12,814 nt of DNA, from NCBI GenBank assembly GCA_026989405.1, contig JALSJL010000367.1, positions 1 through 12,814 of the forward strand, in the 5' to 3' direction. Below, in pieces: positions 1 through 6,853 of the stretch. The translations under genes and the position numbers were made by a program. Each line of letters starts with the position of its first letter. The stretch's first letter is position 1. Source of the DNA: Marinosulfonomonas sp. GTDB taxonomy: Bacteria > Pseudomonadota > Alphaproteobacteria > Rhodobacterales > Rhodobacteraceae. Under the pieces are notes generated by a model. That model had not been told where the DNA came from and searched no databases. It worked only from the letters and a program-made list of their open reading frames with translations.

Positions 1-692
1 CGCTTTACGGGCTCTGGGCGGCACGCCGCGCCAAGCTGGCGCATGGCTTTGCCGTGAAACCACTTTGGGCCGAGGTCGTCATGGCCGCGATCATGTCGGG
101 CGCGATCCTGGGGTTTGTCGCCACGCTCAACGCCTACGAGGTGCCGGTGCGGCGGCTGAAACGCCTGTTCGAGGCGCGCGGCGAGACCATGCCCGAAGGC
201 TTCACCGCCGCCTACGGCCTGCCGATTTCGGTGCTGGTGCTGATCGCGGTGGCGGTGGCGATGACGCTGATTGCGCGGCGCACCCGGTTCGGGCGCTACG
301 TGTTCGCCACCGGCGGCAACCCGGACGCGGCCGAGCTGTCGGGCATCAACACCCGTTGGCTGACAGTCAAGGTCTTTGCCCTGATGGGGGCGCTGACGGC
401 GATATCGGCGGTGGTGGCCTCGGCCCGGCTGACCTATCATTCAAATGACATCGGCACGCTGGACGAGTTGCGCGTGATCGCCGCGGCGGTGATCGGCGGC
501 ACGGCGCTTTCGGGCGGGTTCGGCACCATCTACGGCGCCATTCTGGGGGCGCTGATCATGCAGTCGCTGCAATCGGGCATGGCGATGGTGGGGGTGGATG
601 CGCCGCTGCAGAACATCGTCGTGGGCGCGGTGCTGGTGCTGGCGGTGCTGGTGGACATCATCTATCGGCGCAAGACGGGGGACGGGGCATGA
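1..692 (+). CDS. XylH-like CUT2 sugar ABC transporter permease, 5' truncated
   Basis: Inner-membrane channel subunit of a monosaccharide importer of the ribose/xylose (CUT2) class. The reading frame is open from base 3 to the TGA at 690-692, so the gene enters from outside the window and only its C-terminal 229 or so residues are present; the GTG at 54 is internal, not a start. Visible are several hydrophobic spans, the conserved cytoplasmic loop FGRYVFATGGNPDAAELSGIN, and the late motif VIGGTALSGGFGTIYGA followed by ALIMQSLQSGM, all typical of XylH/RbsC proteins. The charged stretch VPVRRLKRLFEARG near the left edge resembles the extended loop of XylH-type rather than RbsC-type permeases. 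Its stop overlaps the ATG of the ATPase gene by four bases (ATGA), so the two are translationally coupled. Xylose is the best guess for substrate, but the binding protein is outside the window. Confidence 0.9.
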   Translation, partial: LYGLWAARRAKLAHGFAVKPLWAEVVMAAIMSGAILGFVATLNAYEVPVRRLKRLFEARGETMPEGFTAAYGLPISVLVLIAVAVAMTLIARRTRFGRYVFATGGNPDAAELSGINTRWLTVKVFALMGALTAISAVVASARLTYHSNDIGTLDELRVIAAAVIGGTALSGGFGTIYGAILGALIMQSLQSGMAMVGVDAPLQNIVVGAVLVLAVLVDIIYRRKTGDGA

Positions 693-1435
693 ACACGCCG
701 CTGGTGGAAATGCGCGACATCTCGGTGTCGTTCGGCGGCGTCAAGGCGGTGGACCACGTCAGCGTCGATCTGTTCCCGGGCGAGGTCGTGGGCCTTCTCG
801 GCCACAACGGCGCCGGCAAGAGCACGCTGATCAAGGTGCTGTCCGGGGCCTATCATGCCGACGCCGGCGAGATCTTCATCAACGGCGAACAGGCACGGAT
901 CACCAACCCGCGCGATGCGCGCGGCTACAACATCGAGACGATATATCAGACGCTTGCGCTGGCCGATAATCTGGATGCGGCCTCGAACCTTTTTCTTGGG
1001 CGCGAACTGGTGACCCCGCTGGGGCTGATCGACGACCGCGCGATGGAGGCCGAAGCGCGCAAGATCATGGCCCGGCTGAACCCGAACTTTCAGAAATTCT
1101 CGTCCCCCGTGTCGGCGCTGTCGGGCGGGCAGCGGCAATCGGTGGCGATTGCACGCGCGGTCTATTTCAATGCCCGCATCCTGATCATGGACGAACCCAC
1201 CGCGGCCCTGGGACCACAGGAAACCCGGATGGTTGCCGACCTGATCATGCAGCTGAAAAGCGAAGGCATCGGGATTTTCCTGATCAGCCATGACATCCAC
1301 GACGTGATGCAGCTTTGCGACCGCGCCAGCGTGATGAAGAACGGCAAGCTGGTGGGAACGGTCGCCATCGGCGATGTCACCGACGACGATCTGCTGTCGA
1401 TGATCATCCTTGGCAAGAACCCGAAAGCGGCCTGA
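689..1435 (+). CDS. Single-domain sugar ABC transporter ATPase, XylG/FrcA-like
   Basis: Cytoplasmic ATPase that powers the preceding permease, 248 residues with one nucleotide-binding domain. Walker A is GHNGAGKST (residues 38-46), the Q-loop glutamine is Q87 in YQTLAL, the signature is LSGGQ (144-148), Walker B with catalytic Glu is ILIMDE (164-169) and the switch His is H201 in ISHD. All elements are canonical, so the protein should work as a homodimer. This differs from the roughly 500-residue tandem ATPases usual in CUT2 systems, such as the one at 4348-5862. Short ATPases of this kind are known for FrcA of rhizobial fructose importers and for alphaproteobacterial XylG-like proteins. It is the last gene of its operon: the next gene is convergent and begins only nine bases beyond the stop. 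Confidence 0.9.
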   Translation: MNTPLVEMRDISVSFGGVKAVDHVSVDLFPGEVVGLLGHNGAGKSTLIKVLSGAYHADAGEIFINGEQARITNPRDARGYNIETIYQTLALADNLDAASNLFLGRELVTPLGLIDDRAMEAEARKIMARLNPNFQKFSSPVSALSGGQRQSVAIARAVYFNARILIMDEPTAALGPQETRMVADLIMQLKSEGIGIFLISHDIHDVMQLCDRASVMKNGKLVGTVAIGDVTDDDLLSMIILGKNPKAA

Positions 1436-1470
1436 GCCTTCGGGCTACCCAAACTCGACGAAACGGCCGC
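1427..1470. terminator. Possible bidirectional terminator between convergent genes
   Basis: Inverted repeat GCGGCC (1427-1432) / GGCCGC (1465-1470) encloses a small inner hairpin AGCC-TTCG-GGCT (1435-1446) with a stable UUCG-type loop. The structure straddles both stop codons of the convergent pair. There is no clear T-run on either side, so intrinsic termination is uncertain and the outer repeat may simply be coding sequence. Confidence 0.25.
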
Positions 1471-2494
1471 GATAGATGGTGCGCGGCGCGATCAGGTCGG
1501 GTTTGATCTCGATCATCCGCGGGCTGAAATCGCCGGTGTCGAACTGCTCGAAAGCCATGGTAATCAGTGCGTCCGAGTTCTGGCGCACCATATGCACCGG
1601 GAATTGCAGGAAGGCACCGAACGGGTCGTAGTCATAGCAGCCGATGGCGGTTTGGTCGAAGGCGTCTCCGGGCAGGGTGACGAAGTGGCCCAGAACCCCT
1701 TCGAAGGCGGTAAGTGAATTGACAAACAACCCCGCCGGCAACCCACCAAGCCTGTCGCACAGGTCGCGGATTTCCCGTGCCGCCCGCCCCGGTGCATAGC
1801 CGCAGGCGATGATCTGCTCGTCATGCACCTGGCCCAAGGTGTCGTCGACGGTTTTGCGAAAGGCCTCGATCCTGCGGCTGGTGGCGTAGTCATCCGCCGT
1901 GCCACCGATGAAATAGGGCCGCGCGCGCTTCCCGGTGCCGGATGCCGGCATTTCCGACAGGATCGTTTGCGTCAGCACCTGCGCGCCGTGGTAGTTGTCG
2001 GACACGACCGAGGGCGCGTCAGACCCCGGCAGATCGACGAACAGGAATGGCACGTTGGCGGCCCGGCAAATCCGGCTGAGCGCGTCCGGGTCAGTGGCGC
2101 CAACGATGAACAGGGCCTCGACCGCGTAGGAAATCAGCGTCTCGACCGTGCGGATTTCTTCCTGTGGGTCGCGCAGGGTCGAGGCGATCACGGGGCACAG
2201 GTGGCGCTCGCGGGCGTTGGCCTCGAAACTCTGGCTGATCGAGGAAAAGAACCGGTTGTCATGCACCGGCAGGATCATCCCCACCAGCCCGGATTTTGCC
2301 TTGCGCAACCCACGGGCCTGAAGGTTCGCCGAGTATCCCCGGCTGGCGGCAATCTCCTGGATGCGCTTGGCCGTATCCTCGCTGATGCGGCGGTTTTTCC
2401 AGGTGCCGTTGAGCACCGAGCTTACGGTGGAAGGCGACGCACCACTGGCCTCGGCGATGTCGTAGATCGTGGGTTTCTGTTTTTTGTATGGCAA
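1445..2494 (-). CDS. LacI-family transcriptional regulator, probable repressor of the 2710-9388 operon
   Basis: DNA-binding sugar-responsive regulator of 349 residues, a normal LacI/PurR length. The N-terminal helix-turn-helix is at residues 9-30 (TIYDIAEASGASPSTVSSVL), the hinge helix is around residues 56-64 (NLQARGLR), and a periplasmic-binding-protein-like effector domain fills the rest, ending with a segment containing CYDYDPFGAFLQFPVHMVRQ. The start is a TTG at 2494-2492. It is the only start codon between an upstream in-frame TAA and the helix-turn-helix, and it has a poor Shine-Dalgarno (GGCGAG), so low expression is likely. The gene is divergent from the binding-protein gene at 2710, and the gap holds two CG-centred palindromes of LacI-operator type. 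I infer repression of that operon, relieved by its sugar or a sugar phosphate. Control of the convergent xylose-like operon is also possible but no matching site is visible there. Confidence 0.93.
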   Translation of the reverse strand: MPYKKQKPTIYDIAEASGASPSTVSSVLNGTWKNRRISEDTAKRIQEIAASRGYSANLQARGLRKAKSGLVGMILPVHDNRFFSSISQSFEANARERHLCPVIASTLRDPQEEIRTVETLISYAVEALFIVGATDPDALSRICRAANVPFLFVDLPGSDAPSVVSDNYHGAQVLTQTILSEMPASGTGKRARPYFIGGTADDYATSRRIEAFRKTVDDTLGQVHDEQIIACGYAPGRAAREIRDLCDRLGGLPAGLFVNSLTAFEGVLGHFVTLPGDAFDQTAIGCYDYDPFGAFLQFPVHMVRQNSDALITMAFEQFDTGDFSPRMIEIKPDLIAPRTIYRGRFVEFG

Positions 2495-2533
2495 GGGCTC
2501 GCCGTTTTCGCTGTGTTGGTCTGACGATAAGTC

Positions 2534-2562
2534 TTGACTAGTCTGCGGTTATTTGGTGCGAT
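2534..2562 (+). promoter_or_regulatory. Candidate promoter of the 2710-9388 operon
   Basis: A -35-like TTGACT (2534-2539) is followed after 17 bp by TGCGAT (2557-2562), a weak -10 match of three of six bases. Its predicted start point would fall within the first palindrome at 2564-2581, the classical arrangement for LacI-type repression. The -10 is poor, so the exact promoter is uncertain. Confidence 0.35.
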
Positions 2563-2563
2563 G

Positions 2564-2581
2564 TGCAATATCGATTGTGCA
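2564..2581. promoter_or_regulatory. LacI-type operator, site 1
   Basis: Near-palindrome TGCAATAT-CG-ATTGTGCA: the two 8-bp halves match at six of eight positions around a central CG, the hallmark of LacI-family operators. It shares the half-site ATTGTGCA / TGCACAAT with site 2 at 2653-2670. It sits just downstream of the candidate -10, where bound repressor would block initiation. Confidence 0.6.
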
Positions 2582-2652
2582 TTGGCGATTCTAAAGACTT
2601 GCGCGCTCGCCGACCGGGCGAGGTGCCCGTCTCAAGTATTCGTTTCACGGAC

Positions 2653-2670
2653 TGCACAATCGTTTGTGCA
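2653..2670. promoter_or_regulatory. LacI-type operator, site 2
   Basis: Near-palindrome TGCACAAT-CG-TTTGTGCA: seven of eight positions match between halves around a central CG. Its centre is 89 bp from that of site 1. It lies in the leader of the binding-protein gene, 40 bp before the start codon, so it could act as a roadblock or as the second anchor of a repression loop. Confidence 0.65.
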
Positions 2671-2709
2671 AATGGCCGGAGACACCGGTCACGTCTTTGG
2701 GAGGACATG

Positions 2710-3699
2710 ATGAAAAAACTATCAACCGTTCTGGCCGGTGCCGCGCTCGCAGTTGCGTTCGCGTTTGGCGCGCAGGCACAGGACAAGCCGACGATGGGAA
2801 TTGTCGTGAAGATCGGTGGCATTCCGTGGTTCAACGCCATGGAAACCGGGATCAAGGAAAAGGCCGCCGAGCTTGGCGTGGATGCCACGATGATCGGGCC
2901 GACCAGCGCCGACCCGGCGCTGCAGGTGCGCGCAATCGAGGATCTGATCGCCAAGGGCGTGGATGTCATCGGCGTGGTGCCGAACGACGAGGCCGCGCTT
3001 GAACCGGTGCTGGAAAAGGCAATGGCTGCCGGCATCAAGGTGGTGGCCCACGAAGGACCGGGGATCAAGAACCTCGACTGGGATTTCGAACTGGCCTCGG
3101 CCAAGGGCTTTGGCGAAACCCATGCGGAACTGCTGGCCCAGAAGATGGGCGGCAAGGGTGAATATGCCGTCTTTGTCGGCTCGCTCACCGTGCCGTTGCA
3201 CAACGCATGGGCCGATTATGCCATTGCCTATCTGGGGGAAAAATACCCGGACATGAAGCTGATCGGTGAGCGCTACGGCGTGGCCGAAAGCGTCGATGAC
3301 AGCCGCAAGACGGCGCTTGACCTGATGGCCGCCAACCCGGGGCTCAAGGGCTTCCTTGCCTTCGGCAGCCAGGGTCCGATTGGGGCCGGACGCGCGATCG
3401 AGGAACGCCGCATGGTGGGCCAGGTTCACGTGCTTGGGCCGTTCTCGCCCGGTCAGGGTCGCAAGCTGGTGAAAAGCGGCGCGATCTCGGGTGGTTTCAT
3501 GTGGAACCCGGCCGAAGCGGGGCGCGTTTTCGTGACCATCGGCAAGATGCTGGTTGATGGCGTCGAGATCACCGACGGCATGGAAATTCCGGGTCTTGGG
3601 GTGGTGCATCCCGATTTCGAGAACCGCGACATCATCACCGACAACCTTATTCCGATCAACGCGGATACGGTTGACGAACTGGCCGATCTCGGCCTGTGA
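2710..3699 (+). CDS. CUT2 sugar ABC transporter periplasmic substrate-binding protein
   Basis: Periplasmic receptor that delivers sugar to the permeases encoded at 5855-7848; 329 residues. A Sec signal peptide is clear: MKKL, a hydrophobic core, then AQA with cleavage near residue 23. The mature part has the Peripla_BP_4 pattern seen in RbsB, LsrB and RhaS: first strand MGIVVKIGGIPWFNAMETGI, VIGVVPNDEAALEPVLEKA, and IKVVAHEGPG. The two-permease operon also suggests the rhamnose/AI-2 branch. Two ATGs are adjacent (2707 and 2710); the Shine-Dalgarno GGAGG at 2700-2704 is only 2 nt from the first and 5 nt from the second, so I chose 2710. A longer frame open from 2563 would run through both operators and is spurious. 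The gene is first in its operon and is followed by a strong hairpin. Confidence 0.93.
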   Translation: MKKLSTVLAGAALAVAFAFGAQAQDKPTMGIVVKIGGIPWFNAMETGIKEKAAELGVDATMIGPTSADPALQVRAIEDLIAKGVDVIGVVPNDEAALEPVLEKAMAAGIKVVAHEGPGIKNLDWDFELASAKGFGETHAELLAQKMGGKGEYAVFVGSLTVPLHNAWADYAIAYLGEKYPDMKLIGERYGVAESVDDSRKTALDLMAANPGLKGFLAFGSQGPIGAGRAIEERRMVGQVHVLGPFSPGQGRKLVKSGAISGGFMWNPAEAGRVFVTIGKMLVDGVEITDGMEIPGLGVVHPDFENRDIITDNLIPINADTVDELADLGL

Positions 3700-3712
3700 T
3701 GACGACATGAGC

Positions 3713-3737
3713 GAGGGGCCGCGCCACGCGGCCCCTC
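3713..3737 (+). terminator. Strong GC hairpin after the binding-protein gene (attenuator or mRNA stabiliser)
   Basis: Perfect 11-bp stem GAGGGGCCGCG (3713-3723) / CGCGGCCCCTC (3727-3737) with a 3-nt CCA loop, starting 13 nt after the binding-protein stop. No T-run follows, so it is unlikely to be a full terminator. Such hairpins after binding-protein genes commonly protect the upstream transcript from 3' decay or cause partial termination, so that more binding protein than membrane protein is made. Confidence 0.6.
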
Positions 3738-3787
3738 ATCACCCCTGACTGGGCAGGGAATATCCGAATAACGGGAAGGCACCGGGC

Positions 3788-4342
3788 ATGACGTCACTTT
3801 ATCACGGCGCACTGCGTGAACTCGAAGGCGTTTTTGAACGACTGGACGATACCGCCGTGGAGCACGCGGTCGGGATGATCGCAGAGGCAAAGCGGATCGT
3901 GGTGTTTGCCGGCGGGCGCGAGAAGCTGCAGATCATGGGGTTTGCCATGCGGCTTTACCACATGGGGCTGGATGCCCACGTGGAAGGCGACATGACCACG
4001 CCACCGGTGGGGCCGGGCGACCTGTTCGTTGTCACCATCGGGCCGGGCGAGATTTCAACGGGGCTGGCGTTGATGCAGGTGGCGCGCGATGCGGGCGCCG
4101 CGATCCTGTTCATCACCGCGCAACCCGACAGCCGCGGCGCGGCGCTGGCCGATTTCGTGCTGCACCTGCCGGCCCAGACCATGGCCGACGATCTGGGCGA
4201 AGCGCGCACCTCGGTGCTGCCAATGGGCTCGCTCTACGAAGGCGCGCTGTTCATCCTGTTCGAGGTCATGATCCTCAAGCTGATGGCCCGTCTGGGGATC
4301 AGCGCCGAGGACATGCGCGCCAACCACACCAACCTGGAATAG
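3788..4342 (+). CDS. SIS-domain protein of the 6-phospho-3-hexuloisomerase (HxlB) type
   Basis: Cytoplasmic 184-residue single SIS-domain protein, the usual length of 6-phospho-3-hexuloisomerase, which interconverts D-arabino-3-hexulose 6-phosphate and fructose 6-phosphate. HxlB-like features are GFAMRLYHMGLDAHVEGDMTTP (51-72), PMGSLYEGALF (145-155) with a conserved Glu at 151, and the C-terminal HTNLE (180-184), close to the HANLE ending of known enzymes. The two loops that normally bind phosphate are changed: GAGRS-like is here AGGREK (41-46), and SGSGET-like is here IGPGEI (84-89), so the usual Ser/Thr ligands are gone. Activity on a phosphosugar is therefore not assured. A Shine-Dalgarno GGGAAGG (3773-3779) supports the ATG at 3788. 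The ATPase gene begins five bases after the stop, so it belongs to the same operon. Confidence 0.85.
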   Translation: MTSLYHGALRELEGVFERLDDTAVEHAVGMIAEAKRIVVFAGGREKLQIMGFAMRLYHMGLDAHVEGDMTTPPVGPGDLFVVTIGPGEISTGLALMQVARDAGAAILFITAQPDSRGAALADFVLHLPAQTMADDLGEARTSVLPMGSLYEGALFILFEVMILKLMARLGISAEDMRANHTNLE

Positions 4343-4347
4343 CGCCG

Positions 4348-5862
4348 ATGCCGCTCGACAAGACCGCGCAGCGTGATGTTCCGGCCATTTCGTTGCGACA
4401 TGTTTCCAAGCTGTTCGGCGGCGTGCATGCGCTGGATGACGTTTCCTTCGAGGTGCTGCCGGGCGAAGTGCATTGCCTGGCCGGCGAAAACGGCTGTGGC
4501 AAGTCCACGCTGATCAAGATCATCACGGGCGTCTACACCCCCGAAGCCGGGGTCGAGATGGCCTTTGCGGGCCAAAGCGTCACCTCGGTCACACCCAATG
4601 TCGCGCGCCAGAACGGCATCGCCGTGATCTGGCAGGACCTGGCGCTGTTTCCCGAAATGAGCGTGGCCGAGAACATCGCGTTCGAGACGCTCCTGGGCAA
4701 CCTGCCCCGGCTGGTCAGTTACCGCCGCCTGCGCGCACGTTCGGCGGCGATTCTGGAAATGCTGGGCGAGGATATCGACCTGGATGCGCGGCTCAATACC
4801 TTGCCGATTGCCCAGCGACAGATCGTGGCGATTGCGCGCGCGCTGATCAGCGACGCAAAGCTGATCTTCATGGACGAACCGACCGCCTCGCTGACGCAAT
4901 CGGAAACCGACAGCCTGCTGGGGGTGGTTCGCAAATTGGCGGCGCGCGGGGTGGCGGTGGTGTTCGTCAGCCACCGGCTGGCCGAGGTTCTGGACATCGC
5001 CGACCGGGTCACCGTTTTGCGCGACGGCAAGCTGGTCGGCATTTTCGAGGCCGAAGGCATGACGCAGTCGCGCCTGACCGAGTTGATGACCGGCAAGACG
5101 TTTGGCGCCGAAGTGGCGGCGCGCGACATGACCGGTGCGCCCGCGGTATTGGAGGTCGAAGGGCTGAGCCGCCATGGTGAATTCGAGGATGTGAGCCTCA
5201 CCGTCCGCGAGGGCGAAGTCGTGGGCCTGACCGGGCTGATCGGCGCCGGGCGCAGCGAGTTGGGGCACGCGCTTTTCGGCATGACCCGGCCCGATGCGGG
5301 CACCATCCGCCTGTCGGGGCGCGAACTGCATCTGCGCTCGAACCGCGATGCGGTGGCTGAAGGCATCGCCTATGTCTCTGAAGATCGTCTGGCGCTGGGG
5401 CTGGTGCAGCCGCAGGCGATTGCCGACAATATCGTGCTGCCGATCCTGCCGCGCATTTCCAGGCGCACGGGGCTGATTTCGCCCACCGAAAAGGCCGGGC
5501 GCGTGGAACACTGGCTGCGCGAGCTTTCGATCAAGATCGGCCAGCCGAGTGATCCGGTCTCGACCCTTTCAGGGGGCAACCAGCAGCGGGTGGTTCTGGC
5601 CAAATGGCTGGCCACCAACCCGCGGGTGCTGATCCTCGACAGCCCGACCGTGGGCGTGGACGTGGGCGCGCGCGCCGGCATTTTCCGCATCATCCGCGAC
5701 CTGGCCGAAAAGGGGCTGGCGATCCTGATGATCTCGGACGAGGTGCCCGAGGTCTATTTCAACGCCGACCGGGTGCTGCACATGGCCGGCGGACGCATCC
5801 GGGGCGAATACGACCCGCGCAAGGTCACGCTCAAGGAACTGGAGGCCGCGGTTTATGGTTAA
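4348..5862 (+). CDS. Tandem-NBD CUT2 sugar ABC transporter ATPase (RbsA/LsrA-like)
   Basis: Cytoplasmic energiser of the two permeases that follow; 504 residues, the normal length for RbsA-type proteins. NBD1: Walker A GENGCGKST (46-54), Walker B KLIFMDEPTASL (171-182), switch His H209 in VSHR, but a degenerate signature LPIAQRQ (152-158). NBD2: Walker A replaced by GLIGAGRSE (296-304, Arg in place of the Lys), a perfect signature LSGGNQQRV (407-415), Walker B LILDSPTVGVDVG (428-440) with Ser instead of the catalytic Glu, and Asp464 in place of the switch His. In the folded pair, NBD1 Walker A/B faces the good NBD2 signature, giving one active and one dead ATP site. The substituted second Walker A is normal for this family. 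The start codon has only a weak ribosome site, consistent with coupling to the SIS gene. The 3' end overlaps the first permease gene by 8 bp. Confidence 0.93.
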   Translation: MPLDKTAQRDVPAISLRHVSKLFGGVHALDDVSFEVLPGEVHCLAGENGCGKSTLIKIITGVYTPEAGVEMAFAGQSVTSVTPNVARQNGIAVIWQDLALFPEMSVAENIAFETLLGNLPRLVSYRRLRARSAAILEMLGEDIDLDARLNTLPIAQRQIVAIARALISDAKLIFMDEPTASLTQSETDSLLGVVRKLAARGVAVVFVSHRLAEVLDIADRVTVLRDGKLVGIFEAEGMTQSRLTELMTGKTFGAEVAARDMTGAPAVLEVEGLSRHGEFEDVSLTVREGEVVGLTGLIGAGRSELGHALFGMTRPDAGTIRLSGRELHLRSNRDAVAEGIAYVSEDRLALGLVQPQAIADNIVLPILPRISRRTGLISPTEKAGRVEHWLRELSIKIGQPSDPVSTLSGGNQQRVVLAKWLATNPRVLILDSPTVGVDVGARAGIFRIIRDLAEKGLAILMISDEVPEVYFNADRVLHMAGGRIRGEYDPRKVTLKELEAAVYG

Positions 5863-6853
5863 GGCATTCCTGCGCGATTACCCGACCGAAGCGCGCCTTT
5901 TGCTCGTGGTGCTGGCGATCGTTCTGTTCCTGAGCCTGGCCTCGGACAGCTTCCTTACCCTGGTGAACTTCACGTCACTTCTGAACAACACTGCCGTCAA
6001 CCTGATCTGGGCGGTCGGGCTGTTGGTCGTTCTGATCGCAGGCGGCATCGACATTTCCTTCGCGGTGGCGGCCTCGGTCGTGCAATATGTGGCGGTCTAT
6101 GTGTTCGAGGCGATGGGGGGCGGCAACTGGGCGATCGGGTTCATCGTGGCCGGGGCGCTGGGAATTGCCCTGGGCTTTGTCAATGCGACCCTGATCCACC
6201 ATTTCCGCATCATCACCATCGTTGTCACCATCGCCACCTTCAACGCCTTTTTCGGGCTGCTGATGTTCTTCACCTCGGGGCGGTTTCTTTACAACCTGCC
6301 CGACTGGTGGGTGGACCGGATCATCATCTTCGAACGTCAGACCGCAGACGGAACCTGGGCCGAGCTGACGCTGCCGGTGGCGGTGATGGCTGTCTGCCTG
6401 GGCGCGACCTGGCTGTTGATCAACCGCACCACGCTGGGTCGCCAGCTCTTTGCCTTTGGCGACAACCCGGAAGGCGCGCGCCGGCTGGGCATCAACATCG
6501 CGCTGATGCAGTTCCTGGCCTTCGGCTGGATGGGGATGATGGCCGGGATCGGCGGGCTGATGCAGGTCAATATCGTGCAGGAGGTGGTGCCCAACGCGCT
6601 GATCGGGCGCGAACTGGACGTGCTGGCGGCGGTGGTATTGGGGGGCGCGCGCCTGGGCGGCGGGCGCGGCTCGGTGCTGGGCTGCGTGCTGGGGGTGATG
6701 ATCGTGGCGCTCACCCAGAATGGGCTGAACCTGATGGGGGTTTCGCCCTTTGCCTTCAAGATGGTGGTGGGGGCGATCATCCTGATCGCGATCTCGGCAT
6801 CGAACCTGTCGTTTGCCCGCCGCGTGCGCCCGCCTGTGGGGGGCTGGAAATGA
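5855..6853 (+). CDS. CUT2 sugar ABC transporter permease, subunit 1
   Basis: Inner-membrane channel subunit of 332 residues with about eight to ten hydrophobic spans. Family markers are GGIDISF (63-69, the GGIDLS-type motif), the cytoplasmic coupling loop GDNPEGARRLGIN (202-214) and LGGARLGGGRGSVLG (262-276). A polar stretch at about 148-170 between two spans is probably periplasmic. It is clearly different in sequence from the next gene, so the channel is most likely a heterodimer, as in LsrC/LsrD and RhaP/RhaQ systems. The start ATG at 5855 lies within the end of the ATPase gene, and its TGA overlaps the ATG of subunit 2 (ATGA at 6850-6853), so all three are translationally coupled. Confidence 0.92.
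   Translation: MVKAFLRDYPTEARLLLVVLAIVLFLSLASDSFLTLVNFTSLLNNTAVNLIWAVGLLVVLIAGGIDISFAVAASVVQYVAVYVFEAMGGGNWAIGFIVAGALGIALGFVNATLIHHFRIITIVVTIATFNAFFGLLMFFTSGRFLYNLPDWWVDRIIIFERQTADGTWAELTLPVAVMAVCLGATWLLINRTTLGRQLFAFGDNPEGARRLGINIALMQFLAFGWMGMMAGIGGLMQVNIVQEVVPNALIGRELDVLAAVVLGGARLGGGRGSVLGCVLGVMIVALTQNGLNLMGVSPFAFKMVVGAIILIAISASNLSFARRVRPPVGGWK

Noticed and set aside
2563..2709. N-terminal extension of the binding protein to a start at 2563
   Set aside because: It would run through both operator palindromes and bury the signal peptide; the ribosome site at 2699-2704 supports 2710.
2722..3708. 328-codon open frame on the minus strand
   Set aside because: Mirror of the binding-protein gene, with no start context or motif.
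4234..5511. 425-codon open frame on the minus strand
   Set aside because: Opposite the tandem ATPase; low-complexity His/Arg/Gln-rich translation without motifs, so a shadow of the G/C-biased third positions.
6307..6849. Long upstream extension of permease subunit 2
   Set aside because: This part is subunit 1 read in another frame; the translation is Gly/Arg/Asp-rich and lacks membrane spans. The ATGA overlap gives the true start.
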